A DNA stretch of 64,000 bases, from contig NW_023601212.1 of NCBI RefSeq assembly GCF_014898055.3, positions 36,692,329 through 36,756,328 on the forward strand, given 5' to 3'. The DNA comes from Talpa occidentalis. Lineage: Eukaryota; Chordata; Mammalia; Eulipotyphla; Talpidae. Below the pieces are notes generated by a model, which worked only from the letters and a program-made list of their open reading frames with translations, was not told where the DNA came from and searched no databases. Shown one piece after another: positions 33,990 through 46,600 of the stretch (positions within the stretch are counted from its first letter, which is position 1; each line of letters begins with the position of its first letter). The position numbers and the translations under genes were made by a program.

Positions 33990-34700
33990 ACTGTGCGTTG
34001 GGTGACAGGGGAAAATTCCCTCACTCCTTCTGGGTTTTTCCTGAGGCTGGATGAGCAAATTAATATCAGCAGATTAGTATAAGGAAAAGCCACAAGTTAA
34101 TGACATATATGTTATTAAAAACCATGTATCATTCAAATATAGTTACTATGACTGGATCAAGAAGATGTGGTACATATACACCATGGAATATTACTCAGCA
34201 TTCAAAAAAGATAAACACATGCAATTTGCAGCAACATGGATGGCACTGGAAGGGATCATGCTCAGCAAAATAAGCCGGAAAGAAAAAGAAAAATACCAGA
34301 TGGTCTCACTCATAGCAGGAATCTAGAAAACTTAGATAAGGGACCAGGAAAATGAATAACTATAAGAAAGTGAAAATCAAAATCAACAAACAACTATGAA
34401 CCAGAGAAACTCTATGGGGGGTGGGGTGTGGGGAGGGGAGGGATTGGGGTCAAAATAAGGGGGTTGCAATTGTATGGGGAATATAAAAATAAAATTTATT
34501 TAAAAATATATATATAGTTACTAATCCTAAAGTAAAATGGAATAAACCAGAAATCTATGTCCTGTGGGAAAGAACACGGAGCATTAATGAGAGAGAAGGA
34601 GGAGACCTCACATGACAAGGAAGGTATTACTTCATCTCTAGAGTGAAAAGATGAGTTTCTCAGACAAGTCAATCCATGAATATGCCTGCCCTACACCTGG
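33990..34700. repeat. Old LTR-like repeat split by an L1
   Basis: The text 'gaggctggatgagcaaattaatatcagcagattag' (before the L1) and 'taatcctaaagtaaaatgg...' plus 'ggaggagacctcacatgacaaggaagg' (after it) align in order with 57970-58210 ('ctggttgggcaatcaaattaatatcagtcaagttag', 'attctaaagtaaatggggc', 'ggggagctcatatgataagg'). The L1 at 34149 therefore inserted into a copy of this family. Confidence 0.5.
34137..34523 (+). mobile_element. 5'-truncated L1 (about 363 bp), with 12-bp TSD
   Basis: It starts abruptly in ORF2 at tgactggatcaagaag and runs through the ORF2 stop, 3' UTR G-rich tract and AATAAA to an A-rich tail. The TSD atatagttacta is at 34137-34148 and 34512-34523. Its 5' breakpoint coincides with the inversion breakpoint of the L1 at 37932-39075. 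Confidence 0.93.
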
Positions 34701-34750
34701 ACGATACCCTGCCCCCAAATCACATCTTTCTAGGTCAGAAAAAGGGAGAC

Positions 34751-35316
34751 AGTGATTGTTTCTTTTTTTCCCCAATGTCTTTTTTTTATTTTATATGTTT
34801 TTACATCATTTTTCATTTTTGCACAATATATGCATTTTCATCTTGGTTATATTCCCCATAAAATTCCCACCCCCCTTGTTTTGATCCTGCTTCCCTCCAC
34901 CCCCTGTAGTGTGTCTCTGGTTTATAGTTGCTTGTTGATTTTCACTTTATTATAATTTGTCTTTTTCCTGGTCCCTTATTTAGGTTTTCTAAATTCCTGC
35001 TATGAGTGAGACCATCTGGTATTGACCCAGCAATTCCACTCCTAGGTATTTACCCAAAGGACACAGAAACTAATTCAAAAGGGCACCTGCACCCCTATGT
35101 TTATAGCAGCACTATTTATAAGAGCTAAGCTATGGAAACAATGCAAATGCCCAAAAATATAGATGACTGGATCAAGAAGATGTGGTACATATACACAATG
35201 GACTATTACTCAGCAATCAAAAAAGATAAACTCACGCAATTTGCAGCAACATGGATGGAACTGGAAGGGATCATGCTCAGCGAAATAAGCCAGAAAGAAA
35301 AAGTGATTGCTTCTTT
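34751..35316 (-). mobile_element. L1 with 5' inversion (twin priming)
   Basis: The left part (about 34768-35025) is a minus-strand L1 3' end: poly-T, 'gcacaatatatgcattttcatc', and sequence back to the last ORF2 codons. From 35026 the orientation flips and upstream ORF2 sequence reads on the plus strand to about 35301. An imperfect 15-bp TSD (agtgattgtttcttt / agtgattgcttcttt) flanks the whole at 34751-34765 and 35302-35316, so both parts came in one event. The 69-codon frame 35132-35341 is the inverted ORF2 piece. The 3' end belongs to an older subfamily than the full-length L1. Confidence 0.88.
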
Positions 35317-35495
35317 GATTAGAAAGAAGGAAAACAACTGAGGACAAAGCTTCTTTTAGCCTCTAGACCTTTATTGCTCTTACTTAAAATAGTTTGCATT
35401 CTTTGACTAATGGTAACAAACTTCCTGAGGTTCCTCAAATTGTGATTGGGGTCAAGGGACACTTACTGGAAGAGGCCTGCTCTGGCCTTATTGAT

Positions 35496-35806
35496 AAAAG
35501 CCTATTGACCTTGGGCCTCCCTCGTGGTACAGCAGGTTGAGCACAGCTCTGTGAAGATGTCCCAGCCTCTGCAGCATGGGTTCAATTCCCGGTCGGTCAG
35601 GGAGCGATTCCCACATGGCGTGGCAGACCTCTCCTGCCTCGCCTGCTGCTCCCCTCAGCAGTGTGTTTTGGTCAGTCTGCCTGTTCTGTTCTCCGCTCTG
35701 TCTCTGGTGAATCCTCTCACCCTCCAGCGCATCTGGCCTGTACCCTGGTTCTTGTATGCATGAATAAATAAATCTTAAAAAAAGAAAAAAAAAGCCTATT
35801 GACCTT
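35496..35806 (+). mobile_element. tRNA-derived SINE, older subfamily, with 17-bp TSD
   Basis: The body is 35513-35789, starting gggcctccctcgtggtacag and ending aataaataaatctt plus an A-rich run. The perfect TSD aaaagcctattgacctt is at 35496-35512 and 35790-35806. It has the shortened central part of the older copies. The opposing frames of 117 and 79 codons are artefacts. Confidence 0.92.
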
Positions 35807-36104
35807 TTTGGGAAGACCGATCCCATAGGGAAACTATTCACTTGTCACACAACTGTTTACTCATCAAATGCACTTCAAAACATACTATAATGTGAACTTT
35901 ATCCAGTCCCTGCCAAAGCCTAAATTTAAAGATGAATTTAAACTAATGCTTGAACCTGATGAATTTCCTCCCTGCTTTTTCCCTTTCTGAGATATACCAT
36001 TCCTAAGTCAGAGTATTGTTCTCTCACTTACCATGGGTAATACACTAGGCTCTACTTTATCAACAGGCTATTTTGGTGCTATTTTCAGGAAGACAACAGT
36101 CTTT

Positions 36105-36383
36105 AATAGAAAACTAGGGCCTCCCTGGTGGCGCAAGGGGATAAGACACAAACTATGAAGCTATTGGCAGCAACTGCAGCATGAGTTCGATCCCTGGCCG
36201 GGGTGCTGCCCACATGGCACAGCAGATCTCTCCTGCCTCGCCCGCTGCTCCCCTCAGCAGTGTATTTCAGTCAATCTGCCTGTTTGTCCCCCACTCTCTC
36301 TGGTAGATCCTCTCACCCCTCACCCCTGGCTTGTACCCCACTTCTTGTATACATAAATAAATCTTTAAGAAAAATAGAAAACT
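36105..36383 (+). mobile_element. tRNA-derived SINE, older subfamily
   Basis: The body is about 36117-36372, starting gggcctccctggtggcgcaa and ending acataaataaatctttaag. The TSD aatagaaaact is at 36105-36115 and 36373-36383. The central part is diverged and CpG-depleted. Confidence 0.88.
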
Positions 36384-36639
36384 GAGTCACAACTTCATTA
36401 GGAAACTTTCCCAATGTTACAGACCTATATGGGGATGAAACCCTGCTTGAGTTTGGGGTGATATGGCTCCAAATTTGTTTCTTAGCCCTTATCTGTGTGC
36501 CTCCCTTCTCATGGCATTCCTGCTACCCCAAAATCAAGGGCTCATCTATGCAAAGCATATGAATAAAAAAGATATGCCACCATGTCTGAGAAGATTTTAA
36601 TGTAAAGCGGGCTCAGTGAGAGGTAGGAGCCCTAAGATT

Positions 36640-36990
36640 CAGATCTACCGCCCCCTAAAACCAGAAATGGAACTTAGGAGAACAGAAGATTTGAATTCCT
36701 TTGGCTAGGGAGTGGAATGGAGGCACAGGGATGCAAGTGTGGCAGCAAATCATTGGTCAAAGTTGGCAGGGGGACTGAGGAATGGAGAGTTGGCTAAGGA
36801 CATGGTGGTGATGGGCTGTGGTCCACATAGGGGCTAGTAGTTGAATCCTCCTCATGCATGGACAAAGGATTGGACTTGGATTGCTTTGTTTTCTTTATCT
36901 GGAAAAGTAAAATTGCTAAAACAATAAAAAAAAATAAAAAACAGGTTAGTTCTGTACTGTAGCAGAGAGTTCATATGTTATCTGATTTAA
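36640..36990. repeat. Old dispersed repeat, paralogue of 33360-33700
   Basis: Shares an ordered but diverged segment with 33360-33560 (the 'tttggctagggagtggaa' region). The ends cannot be placed. Confidence 0.35.
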
Positions 36991-36999
36991 TTGTCCAGG

Positions 37000-37918
37000 C
37001 TGGAAAGAAAAAGAGTTAACAGCTAAGCTGTGGGTAGAAAGACCAGGTTTGGGATGGGTTTCACCTTTTGGGGGGCTGCCTTCATTTTCACTTCTATAGG
37101 AAAGTACACTGTGTGTTTTCTAATATCATGACATCCAATACTAAGAAAATGTCACTATTTGGAAATAAGATTTAAAAAAGCAGATGGGTAAGGATGAGGC
37201 ACTCTATAAAGATAACAAGGAAGAAGGAAGACCTAGGTTTCAGGAAGCAGCCACCCGACAATTGTGGGCTTAAGAGACTGGAAATTCACTTTCAAAATGT
37301 ATATATGAGCACAAATAAATGTTCATGTTTTCTTAATTTAAACCCAAATGAAGGAAGTGTTTGGCAAAATGAGATTGTCCAAGCTATTATGTTTCATCAG
37401 TTCCCAGTTATTAGAGAATTTGATTACCACAGTCATTAGTTAGATTTTGTCCTTGCTATTCCAGGTTATTTAAGCCATCTTCTTAAGAGCTGATGCTAGT
37501 TCAACTTGAGTTCCTGTCACTTCCAAACCAAGAGTCTTAGACTAATCCAGGGGATAACATAAATCTTGAGAGAAATTGATAGTTGAGAAGTTATATTGTG
37601 TTTTTGAAAAAGATAAAAGGGAATTGCTCGTTACCCCTTTATTTTTTAATTGTCCACTAGACAAAATGACTTTCAAATTAACATGGCTCAGAAGTACTTA
37701 AAGCAGAGAGATGATATTGAGTAGCACTTAATTGCTTTGTCTAAGGATGGGACTCTAGGTCCAGACAGAATGCACAGCAGAACATTGAATGTTGTGGTTC
37801 AGCCATTATTACCACTCACGGGAGTGCTGTCTGAGCTAGCTTGGAGCAAGAAGCAGCCCTGGGGCACAGCGGACTCTTACACATGGCTTCAGGGAAGGAT
37901 AGAGCAGACATTTCAGAG
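37000..37918. other. Unique sequence, nothing recognised
   Basis: No supported repeat or gene between the old repeat and the L1 target site. Confidence 0.45.
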
Positions 37919-39088
37919 AAATACTGAACCTATTTTGGGGCATTTGGGCTGTTTCCAAAGCTTAGCTATTGTAAATAGTGCTGCTATAAACATAGGGGTG
38001 CAGGTGTTCTTTGGAATTGATGTTTCTGTGTTCTTTGGGTAAATACCTAGGAGTGGAATTGCTGGATCCTGTGGAAGCTCTATGTTTAGTAGGTCCAGAA
38101 ATCTCCACACAGCTCTCCATAGTGGTTGGACCAGTTTGCACTCCCACCAACAGTGCAGAAGAGTTCCTTTTTCTCCACAACCTCGCCAACATTTGTTGTT
38201 GCTAGTTTTTTTAATATGTGCCATTCTCACTGGTGTAAGATGGTATCTCATGGTAGTTTTGATTTGCATTTCCCTGATTGCAAGTGATGTTGAACATTTT
38301 TTCATATGCCTGTTGGCCATTCGCATTTCCTCTTCAGAGAAGTTTCTTTTTAGTTCCTCTGTCCATTTTTTGACTGGATTATTTTCTTTGTTGTTGTTGA
38401 GTCTCATCAGCTCTTTGCAAATTTTTGTGATCAGTCCTTTATCATTAGTGTTGGGTGCAAAAATGTTCTCCCAGTTGGTGGGGTTTCTCTTTGTTTTTGT
38501 TATTGTCTCTTTTGCTGTGCAGAAGCTCTTTAATTTGATGTAGTCCCAGCTGTTGATCTTTGCCTTCACTATCACTGCTTTGGGTGATGTGTCTGTAAAG
38601 ATGTCTTTGATATGCAAATCATGTAGTGTTTTGCCTATATTTCCTTCTATGTATTTTATGGTTTCAGGTCTTATGTCTAGTTCTTTAATCCATTTTGAGT
38701 TGATTTTTGTATATGACTGGATCAAGAAGATGTGGTACATATATACCATGGAATATTACTCAGCATTCAAAAAAGATAAACACATGCAATTTGCAGCAAC
38801 ATGGATGACGCTGGAAGGGATCATGCTCAGTGAAATAAGCCAAAAAGAAAAAGAAAAATACTGGATGGTCTCACTCATAGCAGGGATCTAGAAAACTTAA
38901 ATAAGGGACCAGGAAAATGAATAACTATAAGAAAGTGAAAATCAAAATCAACAAAAACTATGAACCAGAGACACTTTTTGGGGGGTGGGGGGCGGGAGGG
39001 GAGGGATTGGGGTCAGAATGGGGGGATTGCAATTGTATGGGGAATATAAAAATAAAATTTATTAATTAAAAAAAAAAATACTGAACCT
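37919..39088 (+). mobile_element. L1 with 5' inversion (twin priming), with 13-bp TSD
   Basis: At 37932-38715 an ORF2 segment lies on the minus strand; from about 38716 the element reads on the plus strand through the ORF2 end, 3' UTR and poly-A (to 39075). The TSD aaatactgaacct is at 37919-37931 and 39076-39088. The two parts adjoin in L1 coordinates (equivalent to about 7208 and 7199 of the full-length copy), so almost nothing was lost. The junction shows an atg overlap. The 278-codon minus-strand frame is the inverted ORF2 part and not a host gene. Confidence 0.95.
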
Positions 39089-39394
39089 GCCGTAAGGTCA
39101 AAGACTCTGAAAGGGCACATCTCAGGACGGAGTAAAAAGTCTGAAACAGATGAATTCTGAGTGCACATTCCAGTGCGTCCCAATGGAGAAAAGAATCTGT
39201 TGTTAAATGAGGAGAGTCTGTTTTTGAATGAGAAGACATGTTTTATCCACAAAGTACCTTGTTCCTTTTGCTTAAATATTTTAATTATCGATCTAGGTGA
39301 AGTCATCGGAGATATCTGTAGTTTGTAACGAGACATATTTGACATCTGTCAGTGTCTCACAGTACAGAATCAGACTTCAAACTGACAAGTATTA

Positions 39395-39970
39395 GCAGTC
39401 CTAATCAACAAGATGATATTTAAATCCATTGCCCTCTGCTACTGCCCTAAACTGTATCCTCATTATCTCTCATTTGGATAACAAGAAACACCTCCAGTCC
39501 TTCTCCATACTTGTCTGTAGTCTGTACCTTCATTCCTTGTTCTTCTGCAATGCCCAAACGTTCTTATCTTTATCTTCAAATGTGTCACCATTTCCTACAG
39601 TGTAAAATCTAAAACCCCCAGCCTGGGGCAGAGGCAGTTTAGCGCAATCTATCTTACCAGTCTCGTCTGCTCTGTGCATCCATCTCAGCAACCCCACTGT
39701 CATTCTCAGAGCCGAGCACTGGCACCCACACACCCACTGCTCCTGAGCTCAATTTCCTCCACCCCTTCCCACCTGGAAATCCATTCATTCTTCAAGATGG
39801 GACTGGATGTCCTTGTTCTGGGCACACAGACTCATCTTCCTTCAGCCTCTTGGCCATTCTTTCCTCTCTGCACCCACTACTACACTTTCCCTCAATCCAC
39901 ATGTGAGCATTTGCATGCATCTCTTCTCTTACTGTGTCTTAAATCATTAGTTTTTCCAGGACAGGGATGA
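39395..39970 (+). mobile_element. L2 LINE 3' fragment
   Basis: Diverged L2-like text in order: 'ccattgccctctgctactgccctaaactgtatcctcattatctctcatttggataac', then 'gtaaaatctaaaacccccagcctgg', then 'ccattcattcttcaagatggg' and 'ccaggacagggatgag'. The 98-codon frame at 39674-39970 is part of this remnant. Confidence 0.65.
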
Positions 39971-39984
39971 GCTGATATTGGTAC

Positions 39985-40145
39985 CCAGGAACTAGAGTAT
40001 CTGGATGTGATTTGTAACTCTTCCACCTCTTAACTGTTAGACTTCAGTCAAGCTACCTAATACCTCTTTGCCTCAGTTTCACCATTTGTGAAGTGGGTAG
40101 GGGTAATAGTTCCTAATGCATGAAGTTGCTGTCTGGATGAAATGA
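39985..40145 (+). mobile_element. MIR SINE
   Basis: Forward MIR-like text: 'tgtaactcttccacctcttaactgttagacttcagtcaagctacctaatacctctttgcctcagtttcaccatttgtgaagtggg' and 'aatagttcctaatgcatgaagttgctgtctgg'. A good match to the core region. Confidence 0.75.
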
Positions 40146-40549
40146 CCCACCATGCCTCCAAATTGGTTAGCTTGCCTCCAAATATTCCTGTCTCATTCTG
40201 AGAAATTGCTTCTTTAACTTTGCATCTGCTTTGCTGGGAACTGGGAAGCACTTGGGAAAAACAGCCCTTGGAGCACCAATGAAGGAATGGGGAGAGGAAG
40301 GGATTGCACTTAAGACAGAAAATTTCAGTGGATGGATGGATGGTATGAAGCAACCATATAGAAAATGCATAAATGGCAGAAAGAACAGGATGGAAAACAT
40401 CTGCATGTGAAAAAAGACTAAAGATGCAAATGATGAGTTTCAGTACAAATAATATATAAGCACCACTTCAAAATCATGACACTTTGAGTGTTGTGTTATT
40501 TTACTTTAAAAATGGAATCACGAACTCATGTTTTTACTCACCGCTTCAT

Positions 40550-40690
40550 TCCAAATGTTCTCTATAATCCCATTAAATCTTCACAACTCTGCACAGGTGA
40601 GGAAACAGCATCAGGAGGTTATATAAACTGCTCAAGGTCAAACAAGTAAATTGCCCAAGGTCAAACAACTGGTAATGGGCAGTACTGGCA
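40550..40690 (-). mobile_element. MIR SINE
   Basis: Reverse MIR-like text: 'cattaaatcttcacaactctgcacaggtgaggaaacag' then 'gttatataaactgctcaaggtcaaacaagtaaattgcccaaggtcaaacaactggtaatggg'. The 'gctcaaggtcaaacaa' segment is locally duplicated as 'gcccaaggtcaaacaa'. Confidence 0.7.
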
Positions 40691-40699
40691 GCAAATGAA

Positions 40700-43600
40700 A
40701 GCAAACTAGACTCTTACCCACTACTTACAATTCAAATGCATGCAAACCGTGTATTCATTAAGATCTTTCAAGTGCTTGAGAAAATGCACAGCTATTAATG
40801 ATTAGGTACCAGTCTAAAAATATACAGTAAAATGTTCTCAGGTTTTAACATTTAGTGTGCCCCCCCATATCTCTAAAATTATAAGGTCAAATCACTTGAA
40901 AGGTCAATAGTCAAGTACATATAGAATTTTCCTTTAATCATTGTGTGTTGCAGAGGAGGAGTTCACAATGTAACAATTCTGAATCAAGATCCTATAAGAT
41001 ACAGTCTTTTCAGGGAGCCTCAAAGTAGCAACCATGAATGCTAAAGTCACTTCATTTCACTGATTTACTTCAAATACTTAGTGCAACTTCACCTAGTAAA
41101 TGCTAAGTGCTGCTGACTCAGCAGCACAGCGAAATTCAGCACCTAGAGGGGAAAGAGACGTATAAGTGGGCCCAAGGCCACCCTGGCAGGTGGAGGGACT
41201 ATGCCATGAGAGAGGAACAGGAAGGAGAGAAGCATTTCAAGCACCGGGGGCTTGGGGAACCTTGCTATAGATACTTACCCAAGCCATTAAGAATGTGTTG
41301 ATCACAAGGAAAGATGAACAGAAGTAAATTTGGTGCTACTTTCAGGTCAGTCTGAGCAAATGTTCAACCCTGTAGTCTCAGCAAAGGCCTCCACACTTGG
41401 CGTTGAAGTGTTTGTTTTGCCTTATGCTCAGGTGCAGGCTGCACCAAGAGAAGCATGAGTTTGTCAAGAAGGTGCTCCTGCTGAGTCCATGAAAAAGAAA
41501 ATGTGCATTTTAAATTTTTCTCCCCTTCTTGTAAAGAAGCCACCATCCATGGAGCAATATAACCTTTGTCTAAAGAGAACTGTAGAAGAAAACAAATTCC
41601 TGTATAGGAAACCTGTGAGTTTCTATTGTATGCCCGTAACCTCAGTATCTATACTTGCTCTGTTCCCAGCAGTGCTGAGTGCTCTTCAGGGTTAGAGATG
41701 ATGTAGTGCTTTGGGCATCTCTCCTAGGAACTTGTGTTTATGGTGAAAAACATTATTCTGATACTATTTATCCAAAAAGCTCTAGGTGCTTATTTATTAA
41801 CAAAGAAATTTATAATAAATTGTGCTGTAAGTCCTTACAGCTGCATCTATTGTTGTGGACGTAGTTTTGGGGCCTGAGTTTCTTGAAATAGTGGAATTTA
41901 TTTGTTTTTAAATTGGGCTTATCTAAGGTGATTGATATGTGTCTACATCCAGGGACACTGGTGTTGAGTAAAACCAAGGGGTTCCCGGGGACCCCAAACT
42001 CTTATGGGGAAAAAAACACGCTGTCTGTGTTAAGGGTTTGGCCAAAGAAAGCATACTCTTAGTGTGCTCAAAAGTTTTTAATTGGTGAAAAGTTAAAAGG
42101 GGGGAGAGAGGGAGAGGACGTATAATAGCAAACCCCTGTTCAAACTCCACAGTCACCCAACCTCTTTTGGGCAAGCACCCACCCTATCAGTCAGGGCCCA
42201 GTGCTGCAAAGTCACCAGAAGAACAAGTATAAGTGACATTCTGCCAGGAGCCACAAACAAGGGTTTAGGCCCAGTGACCTGGGACAGAAAGAAAGTCAAA
42301 ATGTACCATTTAAGCTGACTCCAACAGAGCACCAAGATCATGGTTACTGTTGTCTCTGAAGAGCCCACTTGCCAAAGTGCTGACCCACCAGGACCAAGTA
42401 CTGGAAGGAGCCTCCCCATGTGTCTCTCCTTCCTACTCATTCCACACCAATAAGCCAACCTGCTCCTTTGTCCTTCCCAGCTGTCATGCATTCAGGAAGT
42501 CTAGTTCATGGTATCCTGGGAGTTGTAGTCCAAGACATCAAGATGGCATGGAAGTGGAGTGGGGAAAATGACATCTATTCCCATTGCCATGGCAAAGCTC
42601 TTCCTTGCTGTGGTGAGACATCCTGTAACAAAATCTGTGGCAGAATTTTTCCATGACTCAATTATGTATTTTATGGGTACAGTAGACACTTGGCTCACCC
42701 AAATCTTCATTTGGTTATCTCCTAGTGCACCAGGTGCTTGTCCATAATTAATTCCTTGTTCAGCTTTTGGGATGGCCTTGATGATTATAACCCATTCAAG
42801 GTGCTATGATTCCCCTTGCCATCAAAAACCCAGACTAAATAAATCAGTGCATGAAATTCCCCGGGCAGATTTCACATGTGGGCAGATGGCTCGATGTACT
42901 GCAATAAAATGTAAGGGAGATTGTCTGGGAGCTTACCAGAAAGAAAATGCCTTGTTCATTTGAGAGCACCGGTTTCCACACACACCCATGTCCATACCTG
43001 TCTTCAGTGCAACAGAAGACCTGGAGGGAGCTGAAATGAAAGAAAATGTGTTTCCTGTCCTTGGAGAGGGTTTCTGAATTGAGGTCTGCTGAAGTCCTTC
43101 CCTCTGGAGAGGAGGCCTTTGTTAGGGAGCACTCTGGGCCTCCTTGCTGTGGTTACTCATCCATTTCCCCTGCAGGGCCATGAGGAAATTATTCTCAAAT
43201 CCTCACCCCGACAACCCAGTGGGTTCCCTTTTAACATGTAGGTCCCCTAAGACTTTAGCCCCTGGGAATTTCTTGCTTGCATGTTGGTCTACACTCAGCC
43301 TCCAGCAATGCATCAAAATTGCCACTTCATTGTGTCTACTAGTTGACGTCTTAGCAGCTTCTGCTGCAGACAAGCTGACCTCGCCATGAGATGCTGACCG
43401 TGCACATCTCACTAGATCTCAGGATGGCCATTTCCCCTGGAACCTCAGTTCTCTGATGTATGCAAGAAAATCATTAATTCTCAAACTGTCCAGCTTTTTC
43501 TTGTTCTCAGGGCGGGAGTGACAACTTCTAAGCTGTTTCCATATCAACTTTAAGCCTGAGCTTCCTTTCCAGTTAAGTACTATGATTTCCATCTGAAAAT

Positions 43601-46600
43601 TTTCCTCTGTTTATTCTGCATGCGCAGATTCCAAACATTAGTAAGTACAGATTGGGTAAGATTGGAATAATGATAACAAAGTTACTCTAGGTCAATAACT
43701 TTTTCTCTATTCAATCACAACACTCTCCCTCTCCACAAAGATGGAGAAGCGTATATGTGAAGGATCAGATTTGGACTTGATAACTAAATCTTCTGTTACC
43801 ACATAAGTAAGGATAACTCATTATTCACCTGGGGGTGGAGGAGTTTGAAGCCCACCTTCTTCACAGCTGCTAGTGCAGGAGCAAAGAAGCTCGCCTTTCT
43901 ACCCAGCCAGGTGTTCTACAGGTTGCTCAGGTGACTCTGGGACTGTGGTCCCAGGTGAGAAGTTACTTGGGGGAAGTGATGCCAGAGTAAGAAGGAGTTC
44001 AATGGGGATTCTGGTGTCATCTGTGCCCATCTCAGGCTCCTCTCTTCAGAAAGCATAGTCATAAATGCTGAAGTTTTAGTAGCAGCTCAGGAGTTTCTGG
44101 GCAAAATTGGAGAACACACTCAAGGCATAAACCTTTCATGGAAGTCTTGTGCCATCTGAGAGTGAGGGAACAGAAGAAAAATGGTCCTACTACTTGGCAG
44201 CGAAAACTCTAGAAGGGAATCCTACCTGATATCTGAGGCCGACAAAGTGCTCACTTTAGTTACAATTGCGCATAAACTGACCTTGTCTATTTGAGTTATT
44301 TATTCGTTCTGATCACAAAATGTTTAAATGTAGATTGCAGCACAGCTGAGTTCGAATAATAAGTCAATTAGATAAAAATGCATAGACTGTATTTGTAAAT
44401 TGTAGACAGACATTCTTACCATGTCAAATGCTTCAGCAGAGGGCAGATGGTTTATGGAAAATCAGAGCCACGCGACCTCCAGTACTTTAACTCAAAATAC
44501 TGCCTGAGGTGGGACATGTCTCTTGAGCAATGCTCTTAAAATGCATGAAGCCTGCTCTGGCTGCAAAGTGACTGGAGCACAGGATGCTTTAAACTGTCAT
44601 TCTCTAATAAACTAAATGATAACCCTCAATTTACACACTCCAGATGTCTGGAGATTCAGATGCTTCCCTCTGCTGGAGCTTCAGCATCTGCTGCAGAGGT
44701 AGAGGTAATGGACAGTCACTTGTGTGACCACCGTTTCAGGACAGGTAGAGGAGATTTGGGGTCTGAATTTCTGAGAGGGAGTACAAAATACTTTTATTTT
44801 CATATCTTCAAAGATGTCTCGATTTCCTAAATCTCCACTTACTAAGTAGGATGTCTCTAAAAACTTGCCTCGGTGGATGGGCTTACCTAACTCAAGTGGG
44901 CAGTGGCCTCAGGCAACACCCTCATCCTTGGGTTCCCTGTTTGCCACAGAGTGGCCACAGGAAATGTTCTCAGAATTCTTTGTTTTTATCTTTGTGACAG
45001 CACAGATTTGCAAGATGGCTGGCTAGACATAGGGCAATTATCACAGGCTGGGGAACTACAGTGTACTGTAAATACTTGCATCCCCACTATATGGGGGCAG
45101 GAGGGACACTCTTGCAAGCAGGGTACCTATCCAGCTCTTGACAGCTGCAACCCAGCTCTTGGAACTAGGTACAGAGAATGTGTTTAATTGTCAAAACAGA
45201 GAGTAAAGCTGGTGCCCTAGTTAATGTCAATCTTAAGGAAAAATGTCCTCAACCAAGGCTGGAAACTTTGGCAGCGTTCCCTGGTTTCCAGAGGAAGGCT
45301 GTGTTGGACAATCGCCGGACAGAGGCAGAGCTCCAGCAGCTTGAGGGCATGTGGAAGAGTCCCACAGGACCTGCAAAAAAGGGTGACAGGGTTTCCATTC
45401 TCTCTGTTCTGAAAAGCAAATGGGAAATGATAGTGGTCATGGCGGGGAGCAGGGAGGTTGGACAATGAAGTGTTGAGGGTCCACTTCACTATTAGCTTCC
45501 CTGTGTTTTAGGGCAGTCACAAACCCTCCTTCCTGTGCCCTGCCCTCAACCCACTTCCTTCTGTCTGCCAGGACCCTGTGGCCTTACAGCCCCTGAGGGA
45601 AGACTGTTCCTTAGTTTTGCCAATTATTGCTCTCTTGTTTATCATCCTTCAGTCAGCTCTCTTCCAAGACAATTTAAATTAATTTTTCAAATGATATTTC
45701 ACAAGATGCTGCATAATATGCTTTAATAGGACCAACACATACTATATTCACTGTATATCAAATTAGCTTTTGCACAGATTATAAGTTATTGTTTTACTTA
45801 TGCATTTCATTACTTTTCTCTCCTTTATAAAAACTGTGCAAAGCTGCCTGAATTATAACAAGTGGCTGTTGAATAATACAACATCTTCTCATGTTACAGC
45901 TCAGTAGAAAATTTTCAGACATGCCACATGGGTAATACTGAACTATGCAGTCGTAAAGGAGTTCATTAAAGGCAAACTCGCAGAAGCAAGTCAGAAAGGA
46001 AAATCATGTTTTATGAAATATACATGTAGAGTTGTAGGCTCTGAATCTAGAAGAAACAAATTAATCTTGGACTTGTAAGAAAAGTTTTGAAGGTCTTTTA
46101 ACTCATATTGACATTTATAGCAACCTCGTGCTTTAGGAAAAAAAAAAAACTGGTGTTGTATTCTGGTTCAAATAAAATGATTTTAGTATCTGAAACTAGA
46201 ATACAAGCTACAAAGACATGCAGTGGTACACAAAGGAGCTGGATCTTAGCTCTTAGGCCTGCCAAATTGTCTTTGCCACAGCAGATGCAAACATGAAGCT
46301 TCAAAGGGGAGGCAGCCTCCATTCCGCTGATGTCTGTGCTCGCTCTGATGGATCTGATCTGTTATGGCTCTATGATTCTGTACAGTCCCAGCTAGCTGCT
46401 GTTCTGACTCACCCAAAGATGTGATCTTTCGCTGTCAGAAAAGGGCAGAAGGGCTTCTTAGCACTGGCGTTGCACAACTCACTTGCTGATGGGTAGAAAC
46501 ATTTCTCTAAGTTCTTTTTTTTTTTTATACAGGTGTCTACCAAGATGCTAAACATCAGCAACACAGCTGCTGCTGTTGGTGCTCCCTGTGTCTTATAGCT

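Noticed and set aside
37913..38749. 278-codon minus-strand frame as a possible gene
   Set aside because: It is the inverted ORF2 part of a twin-primed L1 with a clear TSD.
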